Assembly (NCBI RefSeq): GCF_001238275.1
Contig: NZ_LGTB01000029.1
Location: 57,868-121,867 of the forward strand
DNA: 64,000 bases
Reading direction: 5' to 3'
Source: Bradyrhizobium viridifuturi
GTDB taxonomy: Bacteria; Pseudomonadota; Alphaproteobacteria; Rhizobiales; Xanthobacteraceae
Shown here one piece after another: positions 28,498 to 36,459 of this stretch. The position numbers and the translations under genes are program-made. Position 1 is the first letter of the stretch; each line of letters begins with the position of its first letter. Under the pieces are notes generated by a model that was given only the letters and a program-made list of their open reading frames with translations, ran no database searches and had not been told where the DNA came from.

Positions 28498-28533
28498 ATC
28501 ATGGCCGGGCCCCAAGCCCGGCCATGATGCTTT
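28498..28533 (+). terminator. Rho-independent terminator of the pim-like operon
   Basis: ATCATGGCCGGGC and GCCCGGCCATGAT form a 13-bp stem around CCCAA, followed by GCTTTTA, 20 bases after the SDR stop. It lies between convergent genes; the opposite strand lacks a good T-run. Confidence 0.8.
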
Positions 28534-28545
28534 TAAGGCCTCGCC

Positions 28546-29739
28546 TCAAACCTGCTCCAGCGCGCGCTGGAAATCCTCGATCAGATCGTCGGGATGCTCG
28601 AGCCCGGCCGAGAAGCGAATGAAGCCTTCGCTGATGCCGAGTTCGGCGCGCGCTTCCGGCGCCAGGCGCTGATGCGTCGTGGTGGCGGGATGCGTGACCA
28701 GGCTCTTGGCATCGCCGAGATTGTTGGAGATCCGCGAGATCTTCAGCGCGTTGAGGCAGCGGAACGCGCCGGCCTTGCCGTCCTTGACCTCGAAGCCGAC
28801 CAGCGTCGAGCCGGCGCCCATCTGCTTCTTCACCGTCGCAGCCTGCGGATGATCCGCGCGGCCGGGATAGACCAGCCGGGTGACCTTCGGATGGTTGGCC
28901 AGTGCCTCGGCGATCTTCGCCGCGTTCTCGGTCTGCGCGCGGACGCGGACGCCGAGCGTCTCCAGTCCCTTCAGCAGCACCCAGGCGTTGAACGGCGACA
29001 GCGACGGGCCGGTCTGGCGCATGAAATTATGGATGTGCTCGGCGATGAACGCTTCCGACGACAGGATGACGCCGCCGAGGCAGCGGCCCTGGCCGTCGAT
29101 ATGCTTGGTCGCGGAATAGACCACGACGTCGGCGCCGAGCGACAGCGGGCTCTGCCAGATCGGGGTCGCGAACACGTTGTCGACGATCAGCCGGGCGCCC
29201 CCGCTGTGTGCGATCTTGGCGATCGCGCCGATGTCGAGCACGTCGAGCGTCGGGTTGGTCGGGCTCTCCAGGAAGAAGGTCTTGGTATTCGGCCGCAAGG
29301 CGCGCTGCCACTGGTCGAGATCGAGTCCGTCGACCAGCGTCGTTTCGATGCCGTAGCGCGGCAGCAGATCCTGCACGACATAGAGGCAGGAGCCGAACAG
29401 CGCCTTCGACGCCACCACGTGGTCGCCGGCCTTCAGCGGCGCGAGGATCGCGGTGGTCACCGCCGCCATGCCGGTCGCGGTCGAGCGCGCGGCTTCTGCG
29501 CCCTCGAGCTCGATCATGCGGCGCTCGAACATCGCAATGGTCGGGTTGGAGTAGCGCGAATAGATGAAACCGGGATCCTGGCCCTTGAAGCGCGCCTCGC
29601 ATTGCTCGGCGCTGTCGTAGACGTAACCCTGGGTGAGAAACAGTCCCTCCGACGTCTCCCCGAATTGCGAGCGGAGCGTGCCGCCATGGACGAGGCGGGT
29701 TTCGGGACGGAAGCGGGCGGTACCTTCAGATTCAGACAT
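28546..29739 (-). CDS. metZ: O-succinylhomoserine sulfhydrylase
   Basis: A 397-residue PLP enzyme of the Cys/Met metabolism family. The PLP lysine is Lys212 in SATKHIDGQGRCLGG, and SRYSNPT and ESPTNPTLDVLDI are family motifs. It makes homocysteine directly from O-succinyl- (or O-acetyl-) homoserine and sulfide. ATG 29739 is preceded by GGAGG at good spacing; the longer frame upstream overlaps the leader. A SAM-II riboswitch and a terminator lie in its leader, which matches a methionine-pathway role. Confidence 0.93.
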   Translation of the reverse strand: MSESEGTARFRPETRLVHGGTLRSQFGETSEGLFLTQGYVYDSAEQCEARFKGQDPGFIYSRYSNPTIAMFERRMIELEGAEAARSTATGMAAVTTAILAPLKAGDHVVASKALFGSCLYVVQDLLPRYGIETTLVDGLDLDQWQRALRPNTKTFFLESPTNPTLDVLDIGAIAKIAHSGGARLIVDNVFATPIWQSPLSLGADVVVYSATKHIDGQGRCLGGVILSSEAFIAEHIHNFMRQTGPSLSPFNAWVLLKGLETLGVRVRAQTENAAKIAEALANHPKVTRLVYPGRADHPQAATVKKQMGAGSTLVGFEVKDGKAGAFRCLNALKISRISNNLGDAKSLVTHPATTTHQRLAPEARAELGISEGFIRFSAGLEHPDDLIEDFQRALEQV

Positions 29740-29778
29740 GTGACCTCCGAAGTGGCCATTTCCCTCGGAAATGGACAC

Positions 29779-29813
29779 AAAAAAACCGGCCTGGAGAAAC
29801 CTCCACAAGCCGG
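29779..29813 (-). terminator. Attenuator terminator in the metZ leader
   Basis: On the minus strand CCGGC and TGGAG pair with CTCCA and GCCGG around GTTT, followed by seven Ts, 40 bases before the metZ ATG. The 5' arm (29809-29813) can alternatively pair with GCCGGG at 29826-29831, an antiterminator. Confidence 0.8.
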
Positions 29814-29830
29814 GATCACACTGTCCCCGG

Positions 29831-29886
29831 CCTGTTTAGCGACTTATTTAACGTGGCTGCAAGCCGGCCGGCTCAAATCACCACGG
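29831..29886 (-). ncRNA. SAM-II riboswitch aptamer (metA/metZ motif)
   Basis: Read on the minus strand the RNA has P1 CGTGG (29885-29881) pairing with CCACG (29856-29852). Between and after them lie the conserved blocks TGATTTGAGCCGG, GGCTTGCAGCC and GTTAAATAAGTCGCTAAA, closely matching the known SAM-II consensus. SAM-II switches precede metA and metZ genes in alphaproteobacteria and repress when SAM is abundant. Here the downstream gene is metZ and a terminator lies between. Confidence 0.92.
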
Positions 29887-30016
29887 GATAAGTGCAGCTG
29901 ATATTCCCTCGCGCCCTTTCCGTCAAGACGGTCATCGGATAACCCGTAAAAGCCCATGTTTTGGGGCTTGATGGCCGCCTGGAGTATGATTTTGGGCCAT
30001 CCTGAGGGACCCTGCC

Positions 30017-31123
30017 GTGTCGTTCACGCTGGAAGATGAATCCAACGGAATTCTGCCCGACCGCATGATCGCGGAGATGGCGGAGGCCGGCCTCATTCTG
30101 CCCGCCTATGACTTTGTCGAGAGCCAGATCCAGCCGGCGAGCCTCGATCTGCGCCTCGGCGACATCGCCTACCGCGTCCGCGCCAGCTTCCTGCCGGGGC
30201 CCGATGCCACCGTCGCCGAGCGGATCGACCAACTGAAGCTGCACGAGATCGATCTGTCCGACGGCGCGGTGCTGGAGACCAATTGCGTCTACATCGTGCC
30301 GCTGCTGGAGAGCCTCGCGCTGCCGCCGGAGATCGTGGCTGCGGCCAATCCGAAGAGCTCGACCGGACGGCTCGACGTCTTCACCCGCGTGATCGCCGAC
30401 GGCACCCGCCGCTTCGACATGATCGGCGCCGGCTATCACGGCCCGCTCTATGCCGAGATCTCACCGAAGACGTTTCCGGTGCTGCTGCGCGAGGGCTCGC
30501 GGCTCAGCCAGGTGCGCTTCCGGATCGGCGAGGCGACGCTCTCCGCCGACGAGCTCGATGCGCTGCATGCTGCCGAACGCCTGGTCGACGCCGACGAGGC
30601 CGATCTCAGTCATGGCGTTGCGCTCTCGGTCGATCTCTCCGGCGAGAACTCGGGCGGCTTCGTCGGCTATCGCGCCAAGCGCCACACCGGCGTGGTCGAT
30701 GTCGATCGCCGCGGCGGCTATGCGGTCGACGATTTCTGGGAGCCGATCAAGGCGCGGCCCGACGGCAGCCTGATCCTCGATCCCGGCGAATTCTACATTC
30801 TGGCGTCGAAGGAGGCGGTGCAGGTGCCGCCTGACTACGCCGCGGAGATGGTGCCGTTCGATCCGCTGGTCGGTGAATTCCGTGTCCACTATGCCGGCTT
30901 CTTCGATCCGGGCTTCGGCTATGCCGGCGCCGGCGGTAAGGGCGCACGCGCCGTGCTCGAAGTGCGCTCGCGCGAGGTGCCGTTCATTCTCGAACACGGC
31001 CAGATCGTCGGCCGTCTCGTCTATGAGCGCATGCTCGAGCGTCCCGATGCGCTCTACGGCCAGCGCATCGGCTCGAACTATCAGGCGCAGGGCCTCAAGC
31101 TCTCCAAGCATTTTCGCGTGTAA
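30017..31123 (+). CDS. dcd: dCTP deaminase (double-domain DCD family)
   Basis: A 368-residue protein, about twice the length of E. coli Dcd, in line with the alphaproteobacterial DCD_N/DCD_C family. QIQPASLDLRLGDIAYRVR is the N-terminal substrate-site block and AANPKSSTGRLDVFTRV the catalytic region; a second similar half follows (ILDPGEFYILASKE). It deaminates dCTP to dUTP for thymidylate synthesis. The start is GTG 30017. It is divergent from metZ; the 130-base region between holds the riboswitch promoter but no clear promoter for dcd. Confidence 0.9.
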   Translation: MSFTLEDESNGILPDRMIAEMAEAGLILPAYDFVESQIQPASLDLRLGDIAYRVRASFLPGPDATVAERIDQLKLHEIDLSDGAVLETNCVYIVPLLESLALPPEIVAAANPKSSTGRLDVFTRVIADGTRRFDMIGAGYHGPLYAEISPKTFPVLLREGSRLSQVRFRIGEATLSADELDALHAAERLVDADEADLSHGVALSVDLSGENSGGFVGYRAKRHTGVVDVDRRGGYAVDDFWEPIKARPDGSLILDPGEFYILASKEAVQVPPDYAAEMVPFDPLVGEFRVHYAGFFDPGFGYAGAGGKGARAVLEVRSREVPFILEHGQIVGRLVYERMLERPDALYGQRIGSNYQAQGLKLSKHFRV

Positions 31124-31149
31124 TTCCGCGAGTCGGATTTCGCGTCATT

Positions 31150-31260
31150 GTCCGCCGTCATTCCCCGCGAAAGCGGGGAATTCAGTACGCCGCGGCCTCT
31201 CCGATTGACTACAACTGTCTCTGGAATACTGGATCGCCCGATCAAGTCGGGCGATGACAC
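31150..31260. repeat. Palindromic intergenic repeat (CGTCATTCCCCGC...CGGGCGATGAC)
   Basis: Contains the hairpins CCCCGCGAAAGCGGGG and GCCCGATCAAGTCGGGC flanking a TGGAATACTGGAT core, in the 207-base gap after dcd. The style matches other bradyrhizobial repeat elements in this window. Confidence 0.65.
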
Positions 31261-31330
31261 CGAGTGTGTGTTGGTTGCATCGCATCGTCGGCGATGACAC
31301 AGTCGCGTAAAACAACAAGCGGGAGCAAGC

Positions 31331-32380
31331 ATGACCGGAGAGCAAGACGCGCGCGAAGCGCAGTGGCGGAAGTGGCGCAGCGTCGCCGATCTGTATCACG
31401 CCTTCTTCACCGGGCTGATCCTCACCGTGGTCACGCGGCGCGGCACTGCCGACGCCGCCGAGTTCGTCTTCCGGGTGTTTCGCCGGCAGCAGCAGGAGCG
31501 CTTCCTGCCCGGCCTGAAGAAGCTCGGCCTCGACGGCCTGCCGCCGGCGGTCGCGGCCGCGCAATATCACTATCTCTCCAACTGGATCGGCGGCGTGCAC
31601 GTCGAATACATGTACGAGACCGACCGCAAGGCCTGGATCCGCTATCCGCCGCCGCGCTGGATCTGGAAGGGCACTGCGATCTGCGGCGTGCCCGGCGAGG
31701 TCTCGCGCGCGATGCTGCGCGGCTGGCACGCCAACAATGGTGTCGCGCTCGGCGATCTCAGGCTCGGCTTCGTCTGCACCAAGCAGAGCGTCGACGGGCA
31801 AGATGGCCTCGAGGGCTATTACTGCGAGTACGATCATCCGCTCGAACTGGACCAGCGCCTGGTGTTCGCACGCCATCTCGAGGCGCCGCTGTTTGATCCG
31901 AGCACCGCGCCGGCGCTGCCGGTCGACAGCTGGCCGCGTCAGCGGCTGGAGAAGGCCTATCGCAACTACGCGATGGAATATGTGAAGACGGCTGCGCCGG
32001 TCATCGTGCAGGTGTTCGGCCCCGAGGATGCGAGCTATCTGCTGCATCTGACCGGCAAGCTGATCGGCATGCAGTATTTCGACGAGGTCGCGCAGGCGCT
32101 CGGCGGCAGCCGTGGCCGTGCCACGGAATTTGCCGCATTCCTGCGCACGCTCTTCGCGTCGCAGGATGATGTCGCCGAGATCAGCGCGTCCGAAGGCCAG
32201 TTCGAGATCCGCCAGCAGGGCTGGAAGCTGATGGCCGATGTCGCCGATTATCATCCGGCCTGCGCCAGCGTGCTGACCGGGCTGTTCGAGGGGCTGGCGG
32301 CCGGCTGCGGACGGCACATTCCGGTGCATCTGAAGCCGAACAGCGCCGCCGGCGCGCCGTTCGTCTGGTCGATCGGCTAG
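31331..32380 (+). CDS. Conserved hypothetical protein, 349 residues
   Basis: I do not recognise this protein with confidence. It has no signal peptide or membrane helix. Notable segments are WRSVADLYHAFFTGLILTVV near the N terminus, YPPPRWIWKGTAICGVPGEVSRAMLRGWHANNG (residues about 100-135), YYCEYDHPLELDQRLVF, and a C-terminal HIPVHLKPNSAAGAPFVWSIG. The CxxYDHPL-like and WHANNG regions faintly recall the ATC-hydrolase-like family, but this is weak. ATG 31331 follows GGGAGCAAGC. It stands alone between dcd and a MATE exporter. Confidence 0.75.
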   Translation: MTGEQDAREAQWRKWRSVADLYHAFFTGLILTVVTRRGTADAAEFVFRVFRRQQQERFLPGLKKLGLDGLPPAVAAAQYHYLSNWIGGVHVEYMYETDRKAWIRYPPPRWIWKGTAICGVPGEVSRAMLRGWHANNGVALGDLRLGFVCTKQSVDGQDGLEGYYCEYDHPLELDQRLVFARHLEAPLFDPSTAPALPVDSWPRQRLEKAYRNYAMEYVKTAAPVIVQVFGPEDASYLLHLTGKLIGMQYFDEVAQALGGSRGRATEFAAFLRTLFASQDDVAEISASEGQFEIRQQGWKLMADVADYHPACASVLTGLFEGLAAGCGRHIPVHLKPNSAAGAPFVWSIG

Positions 32381-32509
32381 CTCAGAGGTTCATCAAGCTT
32401 CACCTGCAATCGCGCAGGCCCCCCTTGCGTCCTGCGCACGTGGAATCCGCCGCTGCCATGGTAGGGAAACACCATGGCGCGGCTCCCCAGATCGCGCGTG
32501 GGAGTTGAA

Positions 32510-33952
32510 ATGTCCGACCTCGGCCTCGCCGAAATACCTGTCGACGAACAAGAACGGCCGCTGCCGCCGCCGGTGACCAAGCCTGCGCGCAACGCGCTGC
32601 TCGACGGGCCGATTCTGCGCACGCTGTTGTGGCTGGCCTGGCCGAACGTGATCGCGCTCTCCGCGGGCACCTGCGTCGTCATTGCCGAGACCTCCTATAT
32701 CGGCCGGCTCGGCGTCGAGTCGCTGGCGGCGATGGCGCTGGTGTTTCCCTGCGTGATCCTGACCATGACGATGTCCGGCGGCGCGATGGGCGGCGGCGTC
32801 GCATCCGCGATCGCGCGTGCGCTCGGCGCCGGCCAGATCGAGCGCGCCTCGACGCTGGCGATGCATGCGCTGCTGATCGGCCTCACCTTCGGCGTCACCT
32901 TCATGCTGGGCATGCTGATCTTCGGTCCGCGCCTGCTCGAACTGCTCGGCGGCCGCGGCAATGTGCTGGCCCAGGCGATCGCCTATACGCAGGTCTTCTT
33001 CGGTGGTGCGATCCTGCCCTGGCTGATGAACACGATGGCCGGCATCCTGCGCGGCACCGGCAACATGAAGCTGCCGTCGACCATGATCCTGTCCTCGGCG
33101 GTGTGTCAGATCATCCTCGGCGGCACGCTCGGGCTCGGCCTCGGCCCGGTGCCGCAATTCGGCATGCGCGGCGTCGCCGCAGGCTCGCTGATCGCCTATT
33201 CGATCAGCATCAGCGTGATGGGCTGGTACCTGTTCTCGGGCCGCGCCCGCGTCAAGCCGAAGCTCAAGGGGTTGCGCGTGCAGTGGGCGATGTTCATCGA
33301 CATCCTCAAGGTCGGCGCGGTCTCCTGCTTCTCGCCGCTGCAATCGGTCCTGACGATCTCGATCTTCACCCACATGCTGGCGCAGTTCGGCACCGCGGTG
33401 CTGGCGGGCTACGGCATCGGTGCGCGGCTCGAATTCATGCTGACCTCGGTCGCGTTTGCGGTCGGCATCGCCTCGGTGCCGATGATCGGCATGGCGGTCG
33501 GCGCCGAGCGCGTCGCGCGCGCCCGGCGCATCGCCTGGACCGCGGGCACGGTGTCGTTCCTTTCGGTCGGTGTGGTCGGCAGCTTCATCGCCGTGTTCCC
33601 CGACCTCTGGGTCAACCTGTTCACCAGCGATCCGCATGTGCGGGCGACCAGCCATCAATATCTGTCGACCGCCGCGCCGATGTACGCCTTCATTGGTCTG
33701 GCGATGTCGATGTATTTCTCTTCGCAGGGCGCCGCCAAAGTGCTGGGCCCGGTGCTGGCACAGACCGCGCGGCTGATCTTCATCGGCACCGGCGGCTGGT
33801 GGCTGTCGACCCACGAGGCGAGTGCGCAAAACTTCTTCGCACTCGCCGCCGCCTCGATGGGTGTGCTCGGCGTGCTCTCCTGCCTCAGCGTGATCCTGAC
33901 GCGCTGGGGCAAGTCCGCGCCGGTCGCCGAGGCGCAGCCGGCGCTGTCGTAG
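32510..33952 (+). CDS. MATE-family multidrug/toxin exporter
   Basis: A 480-residue membrane protein with about twelve hydrophobic helices in two homologous halves; MNTMAGILRGTGNMKLPSTMILSSAVCQIILG is the first-half MatE block. ATG 32510 has GGGAG five bases upstream and is preferred to an in-frame ATG at 32474. MATE proteins export organic cations using proton or sodium gradients; substrate unknown. The C-terminal half is somewhat degenerate (SSQGAAKVLGPVLAQTARLIF). Confidence 0.9.
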   Translation: MSDLGLAEIPVDEQERPLPPPVTKPARNALLDGPILRTLLWLAWPNVIALSAGTCVVIAETSYIGRLGVESLAAMALVFPCVILTMTMSGGAMGGGVASAIARALGAGQIERASTLAMHALLIGLTFGVTFMLGMLIFGPRLLELLGGRGNVLAQAIAYTQVFFGGAILPWLMNTMAGILRGTGNMKLPSTMILSSAVCQIILGGTLGLGLGPVPQFGMRGVAAGSLIAYSISISVMGWYLFSGRARVKPKLKGLRVQWAMFIDILKVGAVSCFSPLQSVLTISIFTHMLAQFGTAVLAGYGIGARLEFMLTSVAFAVGIASVPMIGMAVGAERVARARRIAWTAGTVSFLSVGVVGSFIAVFPDLWVNLFTSDPHVRATSHQYLSTAAPMYAFIGLAMSMYFSSQGAAKVLGPVLAQTARLIFIGTGGWWLSTHEASAQNFFALAAASMGVLGVLSCLSVILTRWGKSAPVAEAQPALS

Positions 33953-33970
33953 AACGCGCGAACGGCAGCG

Positions 33971-34387
33971 TCATGCCGCGCTCTTCTCCCTGGCAGATTT
34001 CGCCTGCGCGGCCTGCATCGCTGCTGCGCCGAGGTCCATCTGCGCGGACATGTAGGGCGCGATCTCGTGCGGCAGCACGTCGGCGATCCACACCACAAGG
34101 CATCGCGCATCGCCCTCGGCGAACACCTGAACCGAGGCGGAATGCTGCTTCAGCCGTTCGCTCGTGATCGCATAGACCAGCCGTTGCCGCTTGTCGTCGC
34201 AATCGACCAGCGTCTCGCGCGCCACGGTGCCGTTACTGAAAGTGACGGTGCGGACGTCGCCGTCGAGCTGCGTGTCGGTGACGAAGCCCGGCACCAGCCG
34301 CGTATGCAACGCGCCGAAATCGCGCAGCGCGTCCCAGACGTGATCTGCCGGCGCGTCGATCGGAATGTCCTTGTGAATCGAAGCCAT
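33971..34387 (-). CDS. SRPBCC-family (polyketide cyclase/START-like) protein
   Basis: 138 residues. The N-terminal IHKDIPIDAPADHVWDALRDFGALHTRLVPGF is the standard SRPBCC opening strand and helix, followed by the antiparallel sheet region and a long C-terminal helix. The family binds hydrophobic ligands in a helix-grip cavity. Its stop lies 18 bases from the convergent MATE gene and its start 28 bases from a VOC protein gene on the same strand, so the two may be co-transcribed. Function unknown. Confidence 0.82.
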   Translation of the reverse strand: MASIHKDIPIDAPADHVWDALRDFGALHTRLVPGFVTDTQLDGDVRTVTFSNGTVARETLVDCDDKRQRLVYAITSERLKQHSASVQVFAEGDARCLVVWIADVLPHEIAPYMSAQMDLGAAAMQAAQAKSAREKSAA

Positions 34388-34415
34388 GGGGATTGGGTCC
34401 TTTTATGAATTGATC

Positions 34416-34775
34416 TCAGGTCGACACCGCTTCGACATTGTTGCCGTCGGGGTCGAGCAGGAATGCAGCGTAATAGGTCGGGCTGTAGTCCTTGCGGTGG
34501 CCTGCCGCGCCGTTGTCCTTGCCGCCGGCCTTCAGGCCTTCGCCGTGGAATGTCTTGATCGCCTCGTGGCTCGGCGCGCGGAACGCGATGTGCGCGCCGC
34601 CTTGCGCCTTGCCCTTGTGCAGATGCAGCCAGAGCGCGGGTTCACCCTTCGGGCCGAAGCCGGCGCCGCTGTCGTCGCGCGAGCACAGCACGAAGCCGAG
34701 CGGCGCCAGCACCGCGGTGTAGAAGCGCACGCTGGCGTCGAGGTCGGCGACGCGCAATCCGATGTGGTCGTACAT
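34416..34775 (-). CDS. VOC-family (glyoxalase-like) protein
   Basis: 119 residues: one VOC unit with HIGLRVADLDASVRFYTAVLAPLGF at the N terminus and FLLDPDGNNVEAV at the C terminus, giving the usual paired beta-alpha-beta-beta-beta modules. Residues DH at 3-4 and the C-terminal Glu are likely metal ligands. Members include dioxygenases, glyoxalases and resistance proteins; substrate is not predictable. It lies between the SRPBCC and AraC genes, all on the minus strand. Confidence 0.85.
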   Translation of the reverse strand: MYDHIGLRVADLDASVRFYTAVLAPLGFVLCSRDDSGAGFGPKGEPALWLHLHKGKAQGGAHIAFRAPSHEAIKTFHGEGLKAGGKDNGAAGHRKDYSPTYYAAFLLDPDGNNVEAVST

Positions 34776-34830
34776 GATGAGGCTCCAGTCATTGCGCGCG
34801 TCGACGGACGCGCGGACCGGAGCAACCTAG

Positions 34831-35670
34831 CTATTGCAGCGCAAGGCGTTCTTGGAGAATCTTGCGGTCGCCGCGGGAGGCCTGCCGGAACTTCAGCGGC
34901 GAGGCGCCGGCCGCGCGGTGAAAGCTGCGCACGAAATTTGAGAGATCGCCGAAGCCGACGTCGTAGGCGATGTCGGTGACCGGGCTGTCGTCGTCGACCA
35001 GCCGTCGCGCCGCATGACGCAGCCGCGAGCGCACCAGATATTGATGCGGCGTCACGCCGAGCACGGCGGAAAACAGCCGCAGGAAATGGAAGCTGCTCAG
35101 CCCGGCCTGTTCGGCGGCATCGTCGAGATCGATCTGGTGACGCGAATTAGCGTCGATCCACAGCGCCGCCTCGACGGCGCGGCGGCGATCGCGCAGGCCG
35201 GCGGTGAGCGGCTTTGCCTTGCGGTCGGACACCAGCTCGACAAGGCGGCTGGCGAGGATGTGGCCGACCTCGTCGAGGCCGACATCGCTGTTGCCACCTG
35301 CCGCCGTTTGGGCGAGCTCGCCGATCACCATCAATTCCGGCAGCGGCGGCACCGAGCCGACCTGCCAGACATCCGTGCGGTCGCCGATCGTCTCGACCAG
35401 CTCCGGGTCGAGGAAGAACGACAGGCATTCGTCGCCGACCACATGGTCGTGCGTGCAGGTATATTCATCGCCGGGATGGCCGACCAGGATCGAGCCTGCC
35501 ACCAGTTCATGGAAGCGGCCGCGGCAATGGCAGCCGAAGCTGCCGCTGCGCACATAGGACACCGAGTGGCAGGCGAATTGCTCGACGAACGGCTTGTCGC
35601 CGGGCTCCGCCGTGCAGCGAAACTCGTTCACGGTGATGCGATCGCGCTGCAGCAGTGTGGTCCGGGTCAT
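34831..35670 (-). CDS. AraC-family transcriptional regulator
   Basis: 279 residues. The C-terminal 100 hold two helix-turn-helix motifs: IDLDDAAEQAGLSSFHFLRLFSAVLGVTPHQYLVRSRLRHA and VTDIAYDVGFGDLSNFVRSFHRAAGASP. The N-terminal part (CHSVSYVRSGSFGCHCRGR, GSILVGHPGDEYTCTHDH) resembles a cupin-type sensor. It has several Cys and His residues that could bind metal. It probably regulates the downstream VOC/SRPBCC genes or itself. Confidence 0.87.
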   Translation of the reverse strand: MTRTTLLQRDRITVNEFRCTAEPGDKPFVEQFACHSVSYVRSGSFGCHCRGRFHELVAGSILVGHPGDEYTCTHDHVVGDECLSFFLDPELVETIGDRTDVWQVGSVPPLPELMVIGELAQTAAGGNSDVGLDEVGHILASRLVELVSDRKAKPLTAGLRDRRRAVEAALWIDANSRHQIDLDDAAEQAGLSSFHFLRLFSAVLGVTPHQYLVRSRLRHAARRLVDDDSPVTDIAYDVGFGDLSNFVRSFHRAAGASPLKFRQASRGDRKILQERLALQ

Positions 35671-35679
35671 ATCCCAGAT

Positions 35680-36258
35680 TTAGGCTTGCGGCCGGGGCCG
35701 CGCAACGGGCAGCAGCACGTCGAACAGGGTCTTGCTCGCGGCCGGCTGGGCGCCTTCGATCGAGAGCAGCCGCCGCTTGGAGACGCTGCCGCCGTTCGGC
35801 GAGATCCGGTCCGGATAGTGGCCTGCCTCGAGCACGCGATGGCAGGGCACGATGATCATGAAGGGATTGCGGCCGAGCGCCTGCGCCACCGAGTAGACCG
35901 CGCCGGTTGCACGCAGCGCGCTGGCGACCTCGTCATAGGTCCGGGTCTCGCCGCGGGGAATGGAGCGCACGGTCTGGTAGACGCGCTGGTTGAAGGCGGG
36001 GATGCCGCTCATGTCGAGCGCAACCCCTGCAAGGTCACCATCGCCGCCACGCAGGGTCGCTGCGATCCCCTCGATCACGGCCTCGATCTCCTCGGGCGGC
36101 CGCATCTCGCGCGCATCGGGATAGAGCTGGAACAGCCGCTTGCGGGTTTCGATCTCGCGGAGCTCGGGAAGCTGGACACCGGCGACGCCGGCTTCGCCCC
36201 ATGCGATGCCGCATCGGCCGACTGCCGTGTCGAAAATGGTGTACCCACGCCCCGCCAT
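35680..36258 (-). CDS. ogt: Methylated-DNA--protein-cysteine methyltransferase (Ogt/Ada-C type)
   Basis: About 192 residues from ATG 36258; in-frame ATGs at 36291 and 36309 would add up to 17 residues. The active-site PCHRV follows NPFMIIVPCHRVLEAG, and the helix-turn-helix IPRGETRTYDEVASALRATGAVYSVAQALGRNP is characteristic. It removes O6-alkyl groups from guanine by transfer to the active-site cysteine. No Ada-type AraC domain is attached, though an AraC regulator gene lies just downstream. Confidence 0.88.
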   Translation of the reverse strand: MAGRGYTIFDTAVGRCGIAWGEAGVAGVQLPELREIETRKRLFQLYPDAREMRPPEEIEAVIEGIAATLRGGDGDLAGVALDMSGIPAFNQRVYQTVRSIPRGETRTYDEVASALRATGAVYSVAQALGRNPFMIIVPCHRVLEAGHYPDRISPNGGSVSKRRLLSIEGAQPAASKTLFDVLLPVARPRPQA

Positions 36259-36459
36259 GACGCCACCAACCCCCACGAGCGAGCATACCATCGTCGCGGT
36301 CCGGCGCATCCGGAATCTTAAGGTTTAGTTAAGCATGTTGCGGCCGGCGCTGTGTGACCTCGGCAACGTCCAGTCACGCATCTTCCGGTCACGCATCTTA
36401 AAGGCTTTGCCCGCTATCTGGTCGCCGGCATGCTGCTCCAGAAGACGATCGACGGAACG

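Noticed and set aside
29968..29990. TTGATG and TATGAT as a dcd promoter
   Set aside because: Only 11 bases separate them, too short for a sigma70-type promoter.
32393..33829. A 478-codon minus-strand frame opposite the MATE gene
   Set aside because: Arg/His/Gln-rich repeat-like composition typical of antisense frames; the MATE frame has real helices and a ribosome-binding site.
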